Positions 1 to 7,975 of a stretch of 64,000 nt of DNA are shown here, in pieces. The position numbers and the translations under genes are program-made. This DNA comes from JAYUJH01 sp043765375. Its GTDB lineage: Bacteria > Pseudomonadota > Alphaproteobacteria > Rickettsiales > UBA998. Location: contig JAYUJH010000028.1 of the NCBI GenBank assembly GCA_043765375.1, positions 1 through 64,000 on the forward strand, written 5' to 3'. Below the pieces are notes generated by a model, which was given only the letters and a program-made list of their open reading frames with translations, searched no databases and had not been told where the DNA came from. Numbering within the stretch: the first letter of the stretch is position 1; every line of letters starts with the position of its first letter.

Positions 1-34
1 TATAAAATTATGTAGTGCTATAATTTATAAGAGG

Positions 35-98
35 TATAGTGCAAAATTAGCTTTTTAATTTTACGTGCGATGTGAAATTAAAAAGCTAAAGCACTATA
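35..98. repeat. Long hairpin with TATAGTGC/GCACTATA ends
   Basis: Inverted repeat downstream of pheT. The outer arms are TATAGTGC (35-42) and GCACTATA (91-98). The inner arms form a perfect 15-bp stem, TTAGCTTTTTAATTT with AAATTAAAAAGCTAA, around a 13-nt loop. The same outer arms with a different interior occur at 13441-13506. No T-run follows on either side, so it is not an obvious intrinsic terminator, although it could stop or protect the pheT transcript. Confidence 0.7.
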
Positions 99-178
99 CA
101 CTGCGCTGCGGTTCTCAAAAATACAAATGTTTCGGCGGTTTTCAAAAACTGTTAATACTAGGTTCTTAGTTTCAGCTT
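95..178 (+). repeat. Dispersed repeat, partial copy A
   Basis: Bases 99-152 match the reverse complement of 53093-53146 with two mismatches in 54 positions, and weaker similarity continues to about 178. The copy at 53 kb is bounded by inverted repeats. This copy keeps only one end and abuts the hairpin at 35-98. It contains no plausible ORF. Confidence 0.8.
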
Positions 179-203
179 GCGCTTTAATAAAGTGGCAATT
201 CCT

Positions 204-2681
204 TTACCTCAATTTTGCACCCATTTTTTCTGCGGCTGCAATAATCGCATTATAAGCTGAAGATATATCAGCTTCCTGCATGGTTCTATCATTTGCTTGC
301 AACGTCACGCCATAAGCTAATGATTTTTTGCCCTGTTCCATGTTAGCCCCTTGATATATATCAAATAATGCGACTGATTTCACCAATGCACCACCAGCTT
401 TTTTGATTGCCGCGTGCAACTCGCCCGCTGGCAATGCAACATCGGCAACGAAGGCAAAATCACGTCTGCTTGCCTGAAACTCCGACGCAATATAATTGGC
501 TTTGCGCTTGTTTTTTTGCGTAGGGACATTATCTAACCAACATTCAAATGCGAAAACTTTAGCCTCAATTCCAAAAACTCGCAAAATTGCTGGGTGCAGT
601 TCGCCAAAATAACCAAGGATATTTTTTGCACCAAGTGCCACTTGCCCCACCGCCGCTGGGTGATACCAACTAGGCACATTACGGCTTAATTGCAATGTTT
701 CAACATTCACCCCGAGCGAAGAAAGCATGTTGAATAAATCTGCCTTGGCAGTGAATATGTCATATGGTTTTTCGCCTCGCCAATGCAACCCTGCACCACC
801 TGTGCGCATTCCCGCTGCTTGCAATGGTTGTTCGTGCGGTTGAACGCCAAAAAACACATTACCAACTTCACCAAATGATATATTATTGTTTCCTCGGGCA
901 ATATTGCTTGCCAATGCTTGCAACAAACCCGCATATAAATGGGGGCGCATGGTGCTTAAATCACTGCTAATTGGGTTTTGAACCAGCACTAATTTGGCAT
1001 CATTTTGTTTGAAGTTTTGTGCGTATATGTGCTTTGTGAAGGCAAAATGCACTACTTCATCAATTCCACGCTCCAGCATCGCACCTCGTGCAATATCTTG
1101 TTTTAATGGTGGGTTAATATTAATTGCAACATGTGGCATGGGGATTGCGCTTAAATTATCATAGCCATATAGCCGTGCGACTTCCTCGGCGATATCGCAT
1201 ATTTCCGTGATGTCACTGCGCCATGATGGGGTGGTGATTTGTATGTTACTAATATCTTTAGGGGTGGAGAACTCGCACATAGTGTTTTCGTGGGTGGAGA
1301 ACTCGCACCCAATATCTTTAGGGGGCGATAACTCGCACATAGTGTTCTCATGGGGCGAGAACTCGCACCCTAGGGACTCCAACAATTCAATTTGTGTGGC
1401 AACTGGAATATCCAACCCAAGACGTGAGTTAATATAATCCGCATCAAATGCAAAACTTGTGCTGATTTTTCTAGGCTCACCCGCAACATTATGCGCCGTA
1501 ACAGTGCCTCCGCATAATTCTAGCAACATTTCCACAGCCAATGCAGCGAGTGGAGCGGTGCTTTCTGGGTCAACCCCTCGCTCAAAGCGATATCTTGCAT
1601 CGGAATCAATTTGCATTAATCTCCCTGTATGCGCAATATGGATTGGGTCAAACCATGCGGATTCCAAGATTATATTTGTGGTGGATAAGGTGCAACCAGA
1701 ATGCGCACCACCAATTATTCCACCAACAGCTTGCATACCAGCATCATCGGCAATCACACATGCACCTGCTGGCAAGGAATGAGTTGCCCCGCCACCTAAT
1801 GCTTGAAATTGTTCGTTTTCCAGCGTATCACGCACTTGCAACGAACCACTCAATTTATCCGCATCATAAATATGTAATGGTCGCCCAAATATTAATGAGA
1901 AATAATTAGTCACATCAACCAATGCTGAAATTGATTTCTGCCCGAGTGACTCAAGCGATGTTGCCAACCATTTTGGGCTAGGAGCATTTGTTACACCATT
2001 GATTTTATAAGCTACAAAATGAGTGCAATGTTTGGAGTTGATGCTAATAAATGATGGTTGATTAAGTGTAACTATTGATTGTTTCGGATTTGATACTATA
2101 TTTTTTATTGAGATATCCTTCAATTTGCCAATTTTGCTTGCAGCTAAGTCACGGGCGATGCCATAAACCCCTAGGCAATCTCCACGGTTGGGCGTGATGG
2201 CGATGATGAATATTACATCATTTAACCCCAAAATATCTATAATTTTTGCGCCAATTTCTGCCTCTGATGGTAGTTCAATAATTCCTTCGCTATCACCATT
2301 AAGCCTTAATTCGCTTGCGGAACATAACATTCCTTGGCTCTCAATCCCTCTGATTTTGGCGGGTTTAATCACCATTTTATTGGCTGGAATAATCGCTCCA
2401 ATATCTGCCAATGCAACCTTGATTCCCGCCCGTGCATTTGGTGCGCCGCAAACAATTTGCCTTGTGCCATCATGGGTTGCAACTTCGCAAATACGCAATT
2501 TATCCGCATCAGGGTGTGGTTTGGTGCTTAAAATATGCGCCACCGTGAAACTCTCAAGCCCCGCTGACATATGCTGAACTTCCTCCACTTCCAACCCAAT
2601 TGCGGTTAATTTTTGTGCAATTTCTTCGGCTGTGGCGTTTGTTTCCAAAAATTGTTGCAGGCTGCTCAAGCTAAACTTCAT
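204..2681 (-). CDS. pheT: Phenylalanine--tRNA ligase beta subunit
   Basis: Beta chain of the cytoplasmic alpha2beta2 enzyme that charges tRNA-Phe. Domain order is as expected: an N-terminal EMAP-type tRNA-binding domain (about residues 40-150, with HPDADKLRICEV and GAPNARAG), the B3/B4 editing region, B5 (TPSWRSDI), the core fold and a C-terminal FDX-ACB domain (SRRDFAFVADV). The 825 residues are slightly longer than usual because residues 438-477 are a repeat insertion in the B5 domain. The start 2 nt from the upstream DUF192-like gene suggests cotranscription with it and the DUF3576 gene. pheS, normally immediately upstream, is not in this window. Confidence 0.97.
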   Translation of the reverse strand: MKFSLSSLQQFLETNATAEEIAQKLTAIGLEVEEVQHMSAGLESFTVAHILSTKPHPDADKLRICEVATHDGTRQIVCGAPNARAGIKVALADIGAIIPANKMVIKPAKIRGIESQGMLCSASELRLNGDSEGIIELPSEAEIGAKIIDILGLNDVIFIIAITPNRGDCLGVYGIARDLAASKIGKLKDISIKNIVSNPKQSIVTLNQPSFISINSKHCTHFVAYKINGVTNAPSPKWLATSLESLGQKSISALVDVTNYFSLIFGRPLHIYDADKLSGSLQVRDTLENEQFQALGGGATHSLPAGACVIADDAGMQAVGGIIGGAHSGCTLSTTNIILESAWFDPIHIAHTGRLMQIDSDARYRFERGVDPESTAPLAALAVEMLLELCGGTVTAHNVAGEPRKISTSFAFDADYINSRLGLDIPVATQIELLESLGCEFSPHENTMCELSPPKDIGCEFSTHENTMCEFSTPKDISNIQITTPSWRSDITEICDIAEEVARLYGYDNLSAIPMPHVAININPPLKQDIARGAMLERGIDEVVHFAFTKHIYAQNFKQNDAKLVLVQNPISSDLSTMRPHLYAGLLQALASNIARGNNNISFGEVGNVFFGVQPHEQPLQAAGMRTGGAGLHWRGEKPYDIFTAKADLFNMLSSLGVNVETLQLSRNVPSWYHPAAVGQVALGAKNILGYFGELHPAILRVFGIEAKVFAFECWLDNVPTQKNKRKANYIASEFQASRRDFAFVADVALPAGELHAAIKKAGGALVKSVALFDIYQGANMEQGKKSLAYGVTLQANDRTMQEADISSAYNAIIAAAEKMGAKLR
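1251..1370 (-). repeat. Tandem 60-bp repeat inside pheT (2 units, 4 decapeptides)
   Basis: Units 1251-1310 and 1311-1370 are 60 bp each and differ at 7 positions. Each contains two copies of a roughly 30-bp subunit with the core GAACTCGCAC or a one-base variant. In the pheT frame they encode four related decapeptides of form C-E-[FL]-S-[PT]-[HP]-[EK]-[ND]-[TI]-x at residues 438-477. The coding strand of each unit also holds an inverted repeat (GTTCTC ... GAGAAC in the 1311-1370 unit). The block lies between the LLESLG and ITTPSWR segments of B5, where PheT families normally have a short loop. Confidence 0.9.
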
Positions 2682-2683
2682 GA

Positions 2684-3355
2684 TTATTTCTCTAAGTTTG
2701 GTTGTTTGGGGAAAGCGGAATAACTGACCATATCAAACGGTTTGATACCTAATTTATCAGACATTCCTGCTTCAATATATAATATAGCTTTGACGGGGAT
2801 TTCTAAGGTGATTGGCTCGGCAAGCTCTGATGGTGATATATTTTTGGCTATTGCTTTGATTGCGCCATAACTGCCGATGAACAAGATATCATTTGCCACA
2901 GATGAAGGCGAGTGGCTGATTGTGGGCAATGCTGGTTCATCAAGCAGATATATCACCCCTTTATTGCCTTTGATATTGGTGGAATTAATGAACCAATTTT
3001 TGCTTGCGGCATCATCATTTTCTGCGGTGATATAAAACACATGTTCCCTTGTTTGGGTGAATGTTTTGGGGATTTTTGCGGTTTTATTTTTTGTTGATTT
3101 GCGTTGTGATTTGTCGCCTGATGATTTAGCGCCGTTTTCGCCTATTGTGGCTTCATTTGATGCAACTTCATTTGATACGACGGCGCCTTGATAAGCGGGG
3201 TTTGGCACTTCGGCAGTTGAATTGATGGTTAATATCTCACGATTATAAACTAGTGGAGTTGAATGCACTGGGTTCACCATTAACAAACTAGCTATCATAG
3301 TTGCAACGAATATTGAGAACGCCGCAGTTGGCGATGTTTTTGCTGAATTATTCAT
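2684..3355 (-). CDS. Divergent DUF192-family exported protein
   Basis: An N-terminal hydrophobic segment (about residues 12-33) is followed by a low-complexity Ser/Lys/Asn-rich stretch to about residue 100, then a domain resembling the C-terminal part of DUF192 proteins: NDILFIGSYGAIKAIAKN and PVKAILYIEAGMSDKLGIKP. The residues aligned with the usual WMKNT motif are not conserved. A better-conserved DUF192 protein lies at 19934-20362, so the genome has two. I take the ATG at 3355; a GTG one codon upstream is possible. It lies between the DUF3576 lipoprotein and pheT. Function unknown; envelope location inferred. Confidence 0.75.
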   Translation of the reverse strand: MNNSAKTSPTAAFSIFVATMIASLLMVNPVHSTPLVYNREILTINSTAEVPNPAYQGAVVSNEVASNEATIGENGAKSSGDKSQRKSTKNKTAKIPKTFTQTREHVFYITAENDDAASKNWFINSTNIKGNKGVIYLLDEPALPTISHSPSSVANDILFIGSYGAIKAIAKNISPSELAEPITLEIPVKAILYIEAGMSDKLGIKPFDMVSYSAFPKQPNLEK

Positions 3356-3388
3356 CACTTACGCTAATAAACCTGTATCTAACCTTGC

Positions 3389-3949
3389 TTAACCCTGAGA
3401 ATGGTGGATTTTAAGCTCTCTTGCCTTGGTTAAAATCGCATCTTCTATGCTTCTCGCAGTGGTTGCATTGGTTGCGCTATCATGCCAATTTCCTTGTGCA
3501 TCAAGTGATTGCTTGAATAAATTAACCTTGATACCATCAGCTCTTAATTGTTTGTCCATAATTAAAATATTTAACTTAAATCGTTCGCCTAAAACTTTTG
3601 GGTCTTCATACCAATCAGTTATAACTACGCCACCGAATGGATCAGCTGAGGCGAGGGGCATGAATGATACTGTATCCAATGTTGCGCGCCATAAAAAACT
3701 ATTTACCCCAAGTGGGTTGGCTGCAACTGCACCGCTGCTGCCACCAACGAGCCCGCCGAATAATCCGCCTGTTTCATTTTCTGTTTCTTTGCGTCTGCCA
3801 TATAATGCAAGCCCACTGCCAGTCACGGTTCCACGGCGCAATGCACGTTGTCGCTTAGGAATAAGGGGATATTCCGCCTCTAATTCTGGTGCATCTCCTC
3901 CACAACCAGTAAGCAACAAACAACATAATATAATAATAATTTTTTTCAT
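3389..3949 (-). CDS. DUF3576 family lipoprotein
   Basis: The 186-residue protein has a lipoprotein signal peptide (lipobox LLTGC near residue 16) and the conserved DUF3576 core: NPLGVNSFLWRATLDTVSF followed by SADPFGGVVITDWY. The family is typical of Alphaproteobacteria and is probably an outer-membrane lipoprotein of unknown role. A Gly-rich segment (FGGLVGGSSG) precedes the domain. It is the first gene of the apparent DUF3576 - DUF192 - pheT run, with about 30 nt before the next gene. Confidence 0.88.
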   Translation of the reverse strand: MKKIIIILCCLLLTGCGGDAPELEAEYPLIPKRQRALRRGTVTGSGLALYGRRKETENETGGLFGGLVGGSSGAVAANPLGVNSFLWRATLDTVSFMPLASADPFGGVVITDWYEDPKVLGERFKLNILIMDKQLRADGIKVNLFKQSLDAQGNWHDSATNATTARSIEDAILTKARELKIHHSQG

Positions 3950-4118
3950 AAGATATACAAATACTCAAATCACACATAAACGCAACATAAAAAAACTTAT
4001 GTTTTGTGGTTTTGCAAAATTATAATTGCTAAATTGATTTTGTGGTTATATATTGATTACAATTTATTAATTACAAATTAAATAAGCAATTGTTTGATTG
4101 CGATATAAGGCAATATTT

Positions 4119-5696
4119 ATGGCGAATGAACCCACGTTCAAAAAATCTAGCTTAAAAACAACTAGCTTAAAGACAAAGTTAATGGCGAAAAAATCTATTA
4201 CGCAGATCCAAAGTGAGGCTGATAACCATGAGTTTAAGCGCACACTTGGCAAATGGAACTTGTTAAGCCTTGGGATTGGGTGTATTATCGGTGCGGGTAT
4301 TTTCTCACTTACGGGTGCGGCGGCAGCAAATCATGCAGGCCCTGCTATCATGATTTCATTCATAATTGCGGGCTTTGCTTGCGCTTTTGCAGGGCTTTGC
4401 TACGCTGAATTAGCGTCGGTTTTACCTGTTTCTGGCAGTGCATATACTTATGCTTATGCAACGCTTGGTGAAGTATTTGCGTGGATAATGGGGTGGTTGC
4501 TCGTGTTGGAATATGGTTTGGCGGCCTCCACCGTGGCAGTCAGTTGGTCGGGTTATTTGGTCAGTTTTTTAATGGGGTTTGATATCGTCATTCCGCCTGA
4601 GTTCACCACCGCTTTTGGTGAGGCAATAAAGGTGGTTAATCCCGCTAATCAAGCGATATTTGCAGCGCAAGGCTATGGCTTCACTGAAAAAGGCGAAATG
4701 CTAAACGCATCTGGTGCAATCATGACGGGAATATTCAATGCGCCCGCTGTTTGTGGAATATGGGCGGTGACATGCTTATTGATTGTTGGTATGAAAGAAT
4801 CTGCTAACGTTAATAATGTTATTGTGGCAATCAAATTATTCGTGATTATCGCATTTATTACTTTGGGTGCGTTTTATGTCAATGCGGATAATTGGGTGCC
4901 GTTTATGCCCGCCAATGAGGGTGATGGAAAATATGGCTGGAGTGGAGTATTCCGTGCGGCTTCCATCATATTTTTTGCATATGTTGGGTTTGAGGCAGTT
5001 TCAACCGCTGCCGCTGAGGCAAAAAATCCCAAAAAAGATATTCCATTTGGAATTATCGGTTCGCTGATAGTTTGCACCATATTATATATGTTTGTGGCAG
5101 CGGTGCTAACAGGCTTGGTTGATTATCGCTTGCTTAGCGTGCCAGATCCTATGGCGGTTGCCGTTGATGCTATTGGTTTGAAATGGTTCTCGGTGCTGAT
5201 TAAAGTTGGTGCAATAGCAGGTTTATCATCGGTGATGTTGGTGCTGTTATTTGGGCAAACTCGGGTATTTTATACGATGAGCAAAGATGGCTTGTTGCCG
5301 AAGTTCTTCCACAAAATCCACCCTAAAACACAAACGCCGTGGATTAATACTCTGGTGGTTGGGTTTGCTGTTTCATGCGGGGCGGGGTTGCTACCAATTG
5401 AAAAACTCGGTGATTTGGTTTCACTTGGAACTTTGGCAGCATTTTCAATTGTATGTTTCAGTGTGCTATGGTTGCATTATAAAGAGCCACATTTGGAGCG
5501 TCCTTATAATGTTCCATTTAAGCCATTCATTCCTATCGCTGGAATATTAACATGTGGGGGCTTGATTTATACAATGGTTTCAACTATGCACAGTGATACA
5601 AAAATGCAATTTGGAGTGTTTTTGGCCATTGGTGCAGTGGTTTATGCAACTTATGGCATCAAAAACAGTGCAATGCGCCATAACTTGAAAAAATAA
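4119..5696 (+). CDS. APC-family amino acid permease
   Basis: Inner-membrane amino acid transporter with about 12 hydrophobic segments. The first carries the APC substrate-binding signature (GIGCIIGAGIFSLTG), followed by GLCYAELAS. YVGFEAVSTAAAEAKNP in the middle is typical of the cationic amino acid/YfnA-like group. I prefer the ATG at 4119, which has AAGG 8 nt upstream, over a TTG at 4098; an ATG at 4182 would also leave a complete transporter. Substrate cannot be read from sequence. It is followed by a GC-rich palindrome and ilvC. Confidence 0.9.
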   Translation: MANEPTFKKSSLKTTSLKTKLMAKKSITQIQSEADNHEFKRTLGKWNLLSLGIGCIIGAGIFSLTGAAAANHAGPAIMISFIIAGFACAFAGLCYAELASVLPVSGSAYTYAYATLGEVFAWIMGWLLVLEYGLAASTVAVSWSGYLVSFLMGFDIVIPPEFTTAFGEAIKVVNPANQAIFAAQGYGFTEKGEMLNASGAIMTGIFNAPAVCGIWAVTCLLIVGMKESANVNNVIVAIKLFVIIAFITLGAFYVNADNWVPFMPANEGDGKYGWSGVFRAASIIFFAYVGFEAVSTAAAEAKNPKKDIPFGIIGSLIVCTILYMFVAAVLTGLVDYRLLSVPDPMAVAVDAIGLKWFSVLIKVGAIAGLSSVMLVLLFGQTRVFYTMSKDGLLPKFFHKIHPKTQTPWINTLVVGFAVSCGAGLLPIEKLGDLVSLGTLAAFSIVCFSVLWLHYKEPHLERPYNVPFKPFIPIAGILTCGGLIYTMVSTMHSDTKMQFGVFLAIGAVVYATYGIKNSAMRHNLKK

Positions 5697-5700
5697 CTCA

Positions 5701-5746
5701 TTCGCTCCCTCTCCCCTCGCGGGAGAGGGCTGGGGTGAGGAGTAAC
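5701..5746. repeat. REP-like GC-rich palindrome
   Basis: The stem CCCTCTCCC / GGGAGAGGG around a CTCGC loop lies between the permease and ilvC. It is much more GC-rich than its surroundings and belongs to the same style of element as 6799-6891. It may stabilise or end the upstream transcript. Confidence 0.7.
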
Positions 5747-5770
5747 AACAACAATAAATGAGGAAAATAA

Positions 5771-6790
5771 ATGAAAGTATATTATGATGCAGATGCGGAT
5801 TTAGGATTGATCAAAGCAAAAAAAGTTGCAGTAGTTGGTTATGGTAGCCAAGGACATGCTCACGCCCTCAATTTGCGTGATAGCGGTGTGACTGATGTGG
5901 TGGTGGCGTTGCGTGATGGTTCAGCAACTGCCAAAAAAGCGCAAGATGCGGGCTTAAAAGTTATGTCCCCATCTGAGGCAGCAAAATGGGCAGATGTGGT
6001 GATGGTGCTGGTGCCAGATGAATTGCAAGCAGATTTATATACGAATGATTTACACGCCAACATGAAACAAGGTGCAGCACTCGCATTTGCGCATGGCTTT
6101 AACATTCATTTTCGTTTGATTGAGCCTCGTGCAGATTTGGACGTATATATGATTGCACCAAAAGGTCCAGGCCATACTGTCCGTGGTGAATATGTCAAAG
6201 GTGGTGGTGTGCCGTGCTTGGTGGCAGTTCATCAAGATGCTTCAGGCAAAGCGAAAGATATTGCGCTATCTTATGCTTCAGCCGTTGGTGGTGGGCGTTC
6301 AGGGGTGATTGAAACAACCTTCCGTGAAGAATGCGAAACGGATTTATTCGGTGAACAAGCAGTGCTATGCGGCGGGGTTGCGCATTTGATTCAAGCTGGA
6401 TTTGAAACACTAGTTGAAGCAGGATATGCACCAGAGATGGCATATTTTGAGTGCTTGCATGAGGTGAAGTTAATTGTTGATTTGATATATGAAGGTGGAT
6501 TGGCGAATATGCGTTATTCAGTTTCAAACACAGCGGAATATGGTGATTATGTCACAGGCCCTCGCATTGTGACAGCTGAAACTAAGGCTGAGATGAAACG
6601 GGTGCTAACGGATATTCAAACAGGGCGTTTTGCTCGTGATTGGATGCTGGAGAACAAAGCAGGGCAACCATCATTTAAGGCAACAAGGGCGTTACATGCA
6701 CAGCACCAAGTGGAACAAGTGGGTGGCAAGTTACGTGCTATGATGCCATGGATTGGGAAGAATAAACTAGTTGATAAAGCTAATAATTAG
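5771..6790 (+). CDS. ilvC: Ketol-acid reductoisomerase
   Basis: Second common step of valine and isoleucine synthesis: NADPH-dependent isomerisation and reduction of acetolactate or acetohydroxybutyrate. At 339 residues it is a short class I enzyme. It shows the Rossmann nucleotide-binding segment (GYGSQGHAHALNLRDSG), KGPGHTVRGEY and the metal-binding C-terminal region (ETTFREECETDLFGEQ; CLHEVKLIVDL). GAGG sits 8 nt before the ATG. ilvBN are not adjacent. leuA lies downstream after an intervening accessory gene. Confidence 0.98.
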   Translation: MKVYYDADADLGLIKAKKVAVVGYGSQGHAHALNLRDSGVTDVVVALRDGSATAKKAQDAGLKVMSPSEAAKWADVVMVLVPDELQADLYTNDLHANMKQGAALAFAHGFNIHFRLIEPRADLDVYMIAPKGPGHTVRGEYVKGGGVPCLVAVHQDASGKAKDIALSYASAVGGGRSGVIETTFREECETDLFGEQAVLCGGVAHLIQAGFETLVEAGYAPEMAYFECLHEVKLIVDLIYEGGLANMRYSVSNTAEYGDYVTGPRIVTAETKAEMKRVLTDIQTGRFARDWMLENKAGQPSFKATRALHAQHQVEQVGGKLRAMMPWIGKNKLVDKANN

Positions 6791-6798
6791 GGGTTTTT

Positions 6799-6891
6799 GC
6801 TCCCCCCTTGCGGGGGAGCGGGTGCGCCGAGGTGAAACCGAAGGCAAACCGTGGGGGGTATAAGTTCCCCCTCCCCTTGCGGGAGGGGGTT
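6799..6891. repeat. Pair of REP-like palindromes
   Basis: Two GC-rich hairpins follow ilvC: GCTCCCCCC/GGGGGAGC with loop TTGC (about 6800-6820) and CCCCCTCCC/GGGAGGGGG with loop CTTGC (about 6864-6886). They resemble the element at 5701-5746. Together the three bracket ilvC and mark the left edge of the PLD-type gene insertion. The rest of 6890-7009 holds no gene. Confidence 0.7.
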
Positions 6892-7009
6892 AGGGGGCGG
6901 GGTTAGAGCAACAAATTCAACCCCACCCGTTTCAAACTTCGCTTATTGGCTCGTTTTCAACCGCCCTCCTAGCCAAATGGAGAGCAATATTTAGGTTTAT
7001 GGAGAAAAT

Positions 7010-7975
7010 ATGTCGCTACAATTATTGAGTGAAACGAATATTTTAGAACAGATAAAAACATTATTATTTAATGCTAATGATGCTTGTTTTGCTGTTGCTT
7101 ATTGGGGTAAAGGTTCTTTTAGTAAGCTAAAACTTAATAAGTTAAAAAATGCCAAGATTATTTGTGATTTAGATTCTGGTTCTTGCGACATTTCAGCTAT
7201 TGAGAAAATGTTAAAGAAAGGTTTTGAGGTTAGAACAAACCCAAGATTACATTCTAAACTATATCTTACAAATAACGGAGTAATATTAGGTTCTGCTAAT
7301 GCGTCCGATAACGGTTTATGGTTTTACAAAAAATCAAAACAGCATGAATTATCTATCTATTCAGATGATAAAAAAATAGTCAAACAAAGCAAGGAATGGT
7401 TTGAAAAAATATGGAATATAAGCACAGAAGTAACTTCAGATGATTTAGCTATATACGCAATTCTTAAATCCGCTAAAAAACAATTGAAGCTAGATTTTGA
7501 TTTGAAAAAACTGGAAGAATTGCGTGGAATTATTAATGTTAATATTTACCAATATTTAGAACACGATTTAGAACACAAAACTGATCCTTCTATAGAATTT
7601 CAAAAATATTGTGAAGATAATAATTTAGATGAAGATAAATTCAGTCATTATGATAACTTTTATGATGAAAACATTACAAAAAAAGGAAAATACACTATTG
7701 ACTTAATATGCGATGAAGATGGCACTGAAATGAACTTTTACAGATTTTATGACAAAGTGGAAATTGCCGAAGGACAGTATACTTGCATACTTGAAGTGGT
7801 GAATAGTATAGGCGGTTTGATTAATAGTAGCCATAAAACAGCAATTAAAAAAATCGCCAAAGAATGGCTTAAAGAAATCGGGGAAAAGAAAAATATTGAA
7901 GAAGATTTTGATGAAGTATTAGATTTAGTGGATTTTTTTAACAAAGATTTTGAGAAAGCTGAGATGATTACATGA
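7010..7975 (+). CDS. PLD-like (HKD-motif) protein, probable nuclease-family accessory gene
   Basis: The N-terminal half (about residues 15-140) looks like a single phospholipase D-type domain with the motif HSKLYLTNNGVILGSANAS (H-x-K and G-S-x-N). The acidic residue of the classical HxKxxxxD pattern is replaced by Asn, as in some nuclease-type members. Single-HKD proteins usually act as dimers on DNA, RNA or phospholipid. The C-terminal half is Lys/Glu/Asp-rich and unrecognised. There is no signal peptide. GGAG precedes the ATG. The gene is AT-richer than ilvC and leuA, and its stop overlaps the leuA start (ATGA). Substrate and role unknown. Confidence 0.75.
   Translation: MSLQLLSETNILEQIKTLLFNANDACFAVAYWGKGSFSKLKLNKLKNAKIICDLDSGSCDISAIEKMLKKGFEVRTNPRLHSKLYLTNNGVILGSANASDNGLWFYKKSKQHELSIYSDDKKIVKQSKEWFEKIWNISTEVTSDDLAIYAILKSAKKQLKLDFDLKKLEELRGIINVNIYQYLEHDLEHKTDPSIEFQKYCEDNNLDEDKFSHYDNFYDENITKKGKYTIDLICDEDGTEMNFYRFYDKVEIAEGQYTCILEVVNSIGGLINSSHKTAIKKIAKEWLKEIGEKKNIEEDFDEVLDLVDFFNKDFEKAEMIT

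Noticed and set aside
2188..2577. Long plus-strand ORF antisense to pheT, and similar shadow ORFs elsewhere
   Set aside because: No conserved features, no ribosome-binding site; pheT on the other strand explains the open frame.
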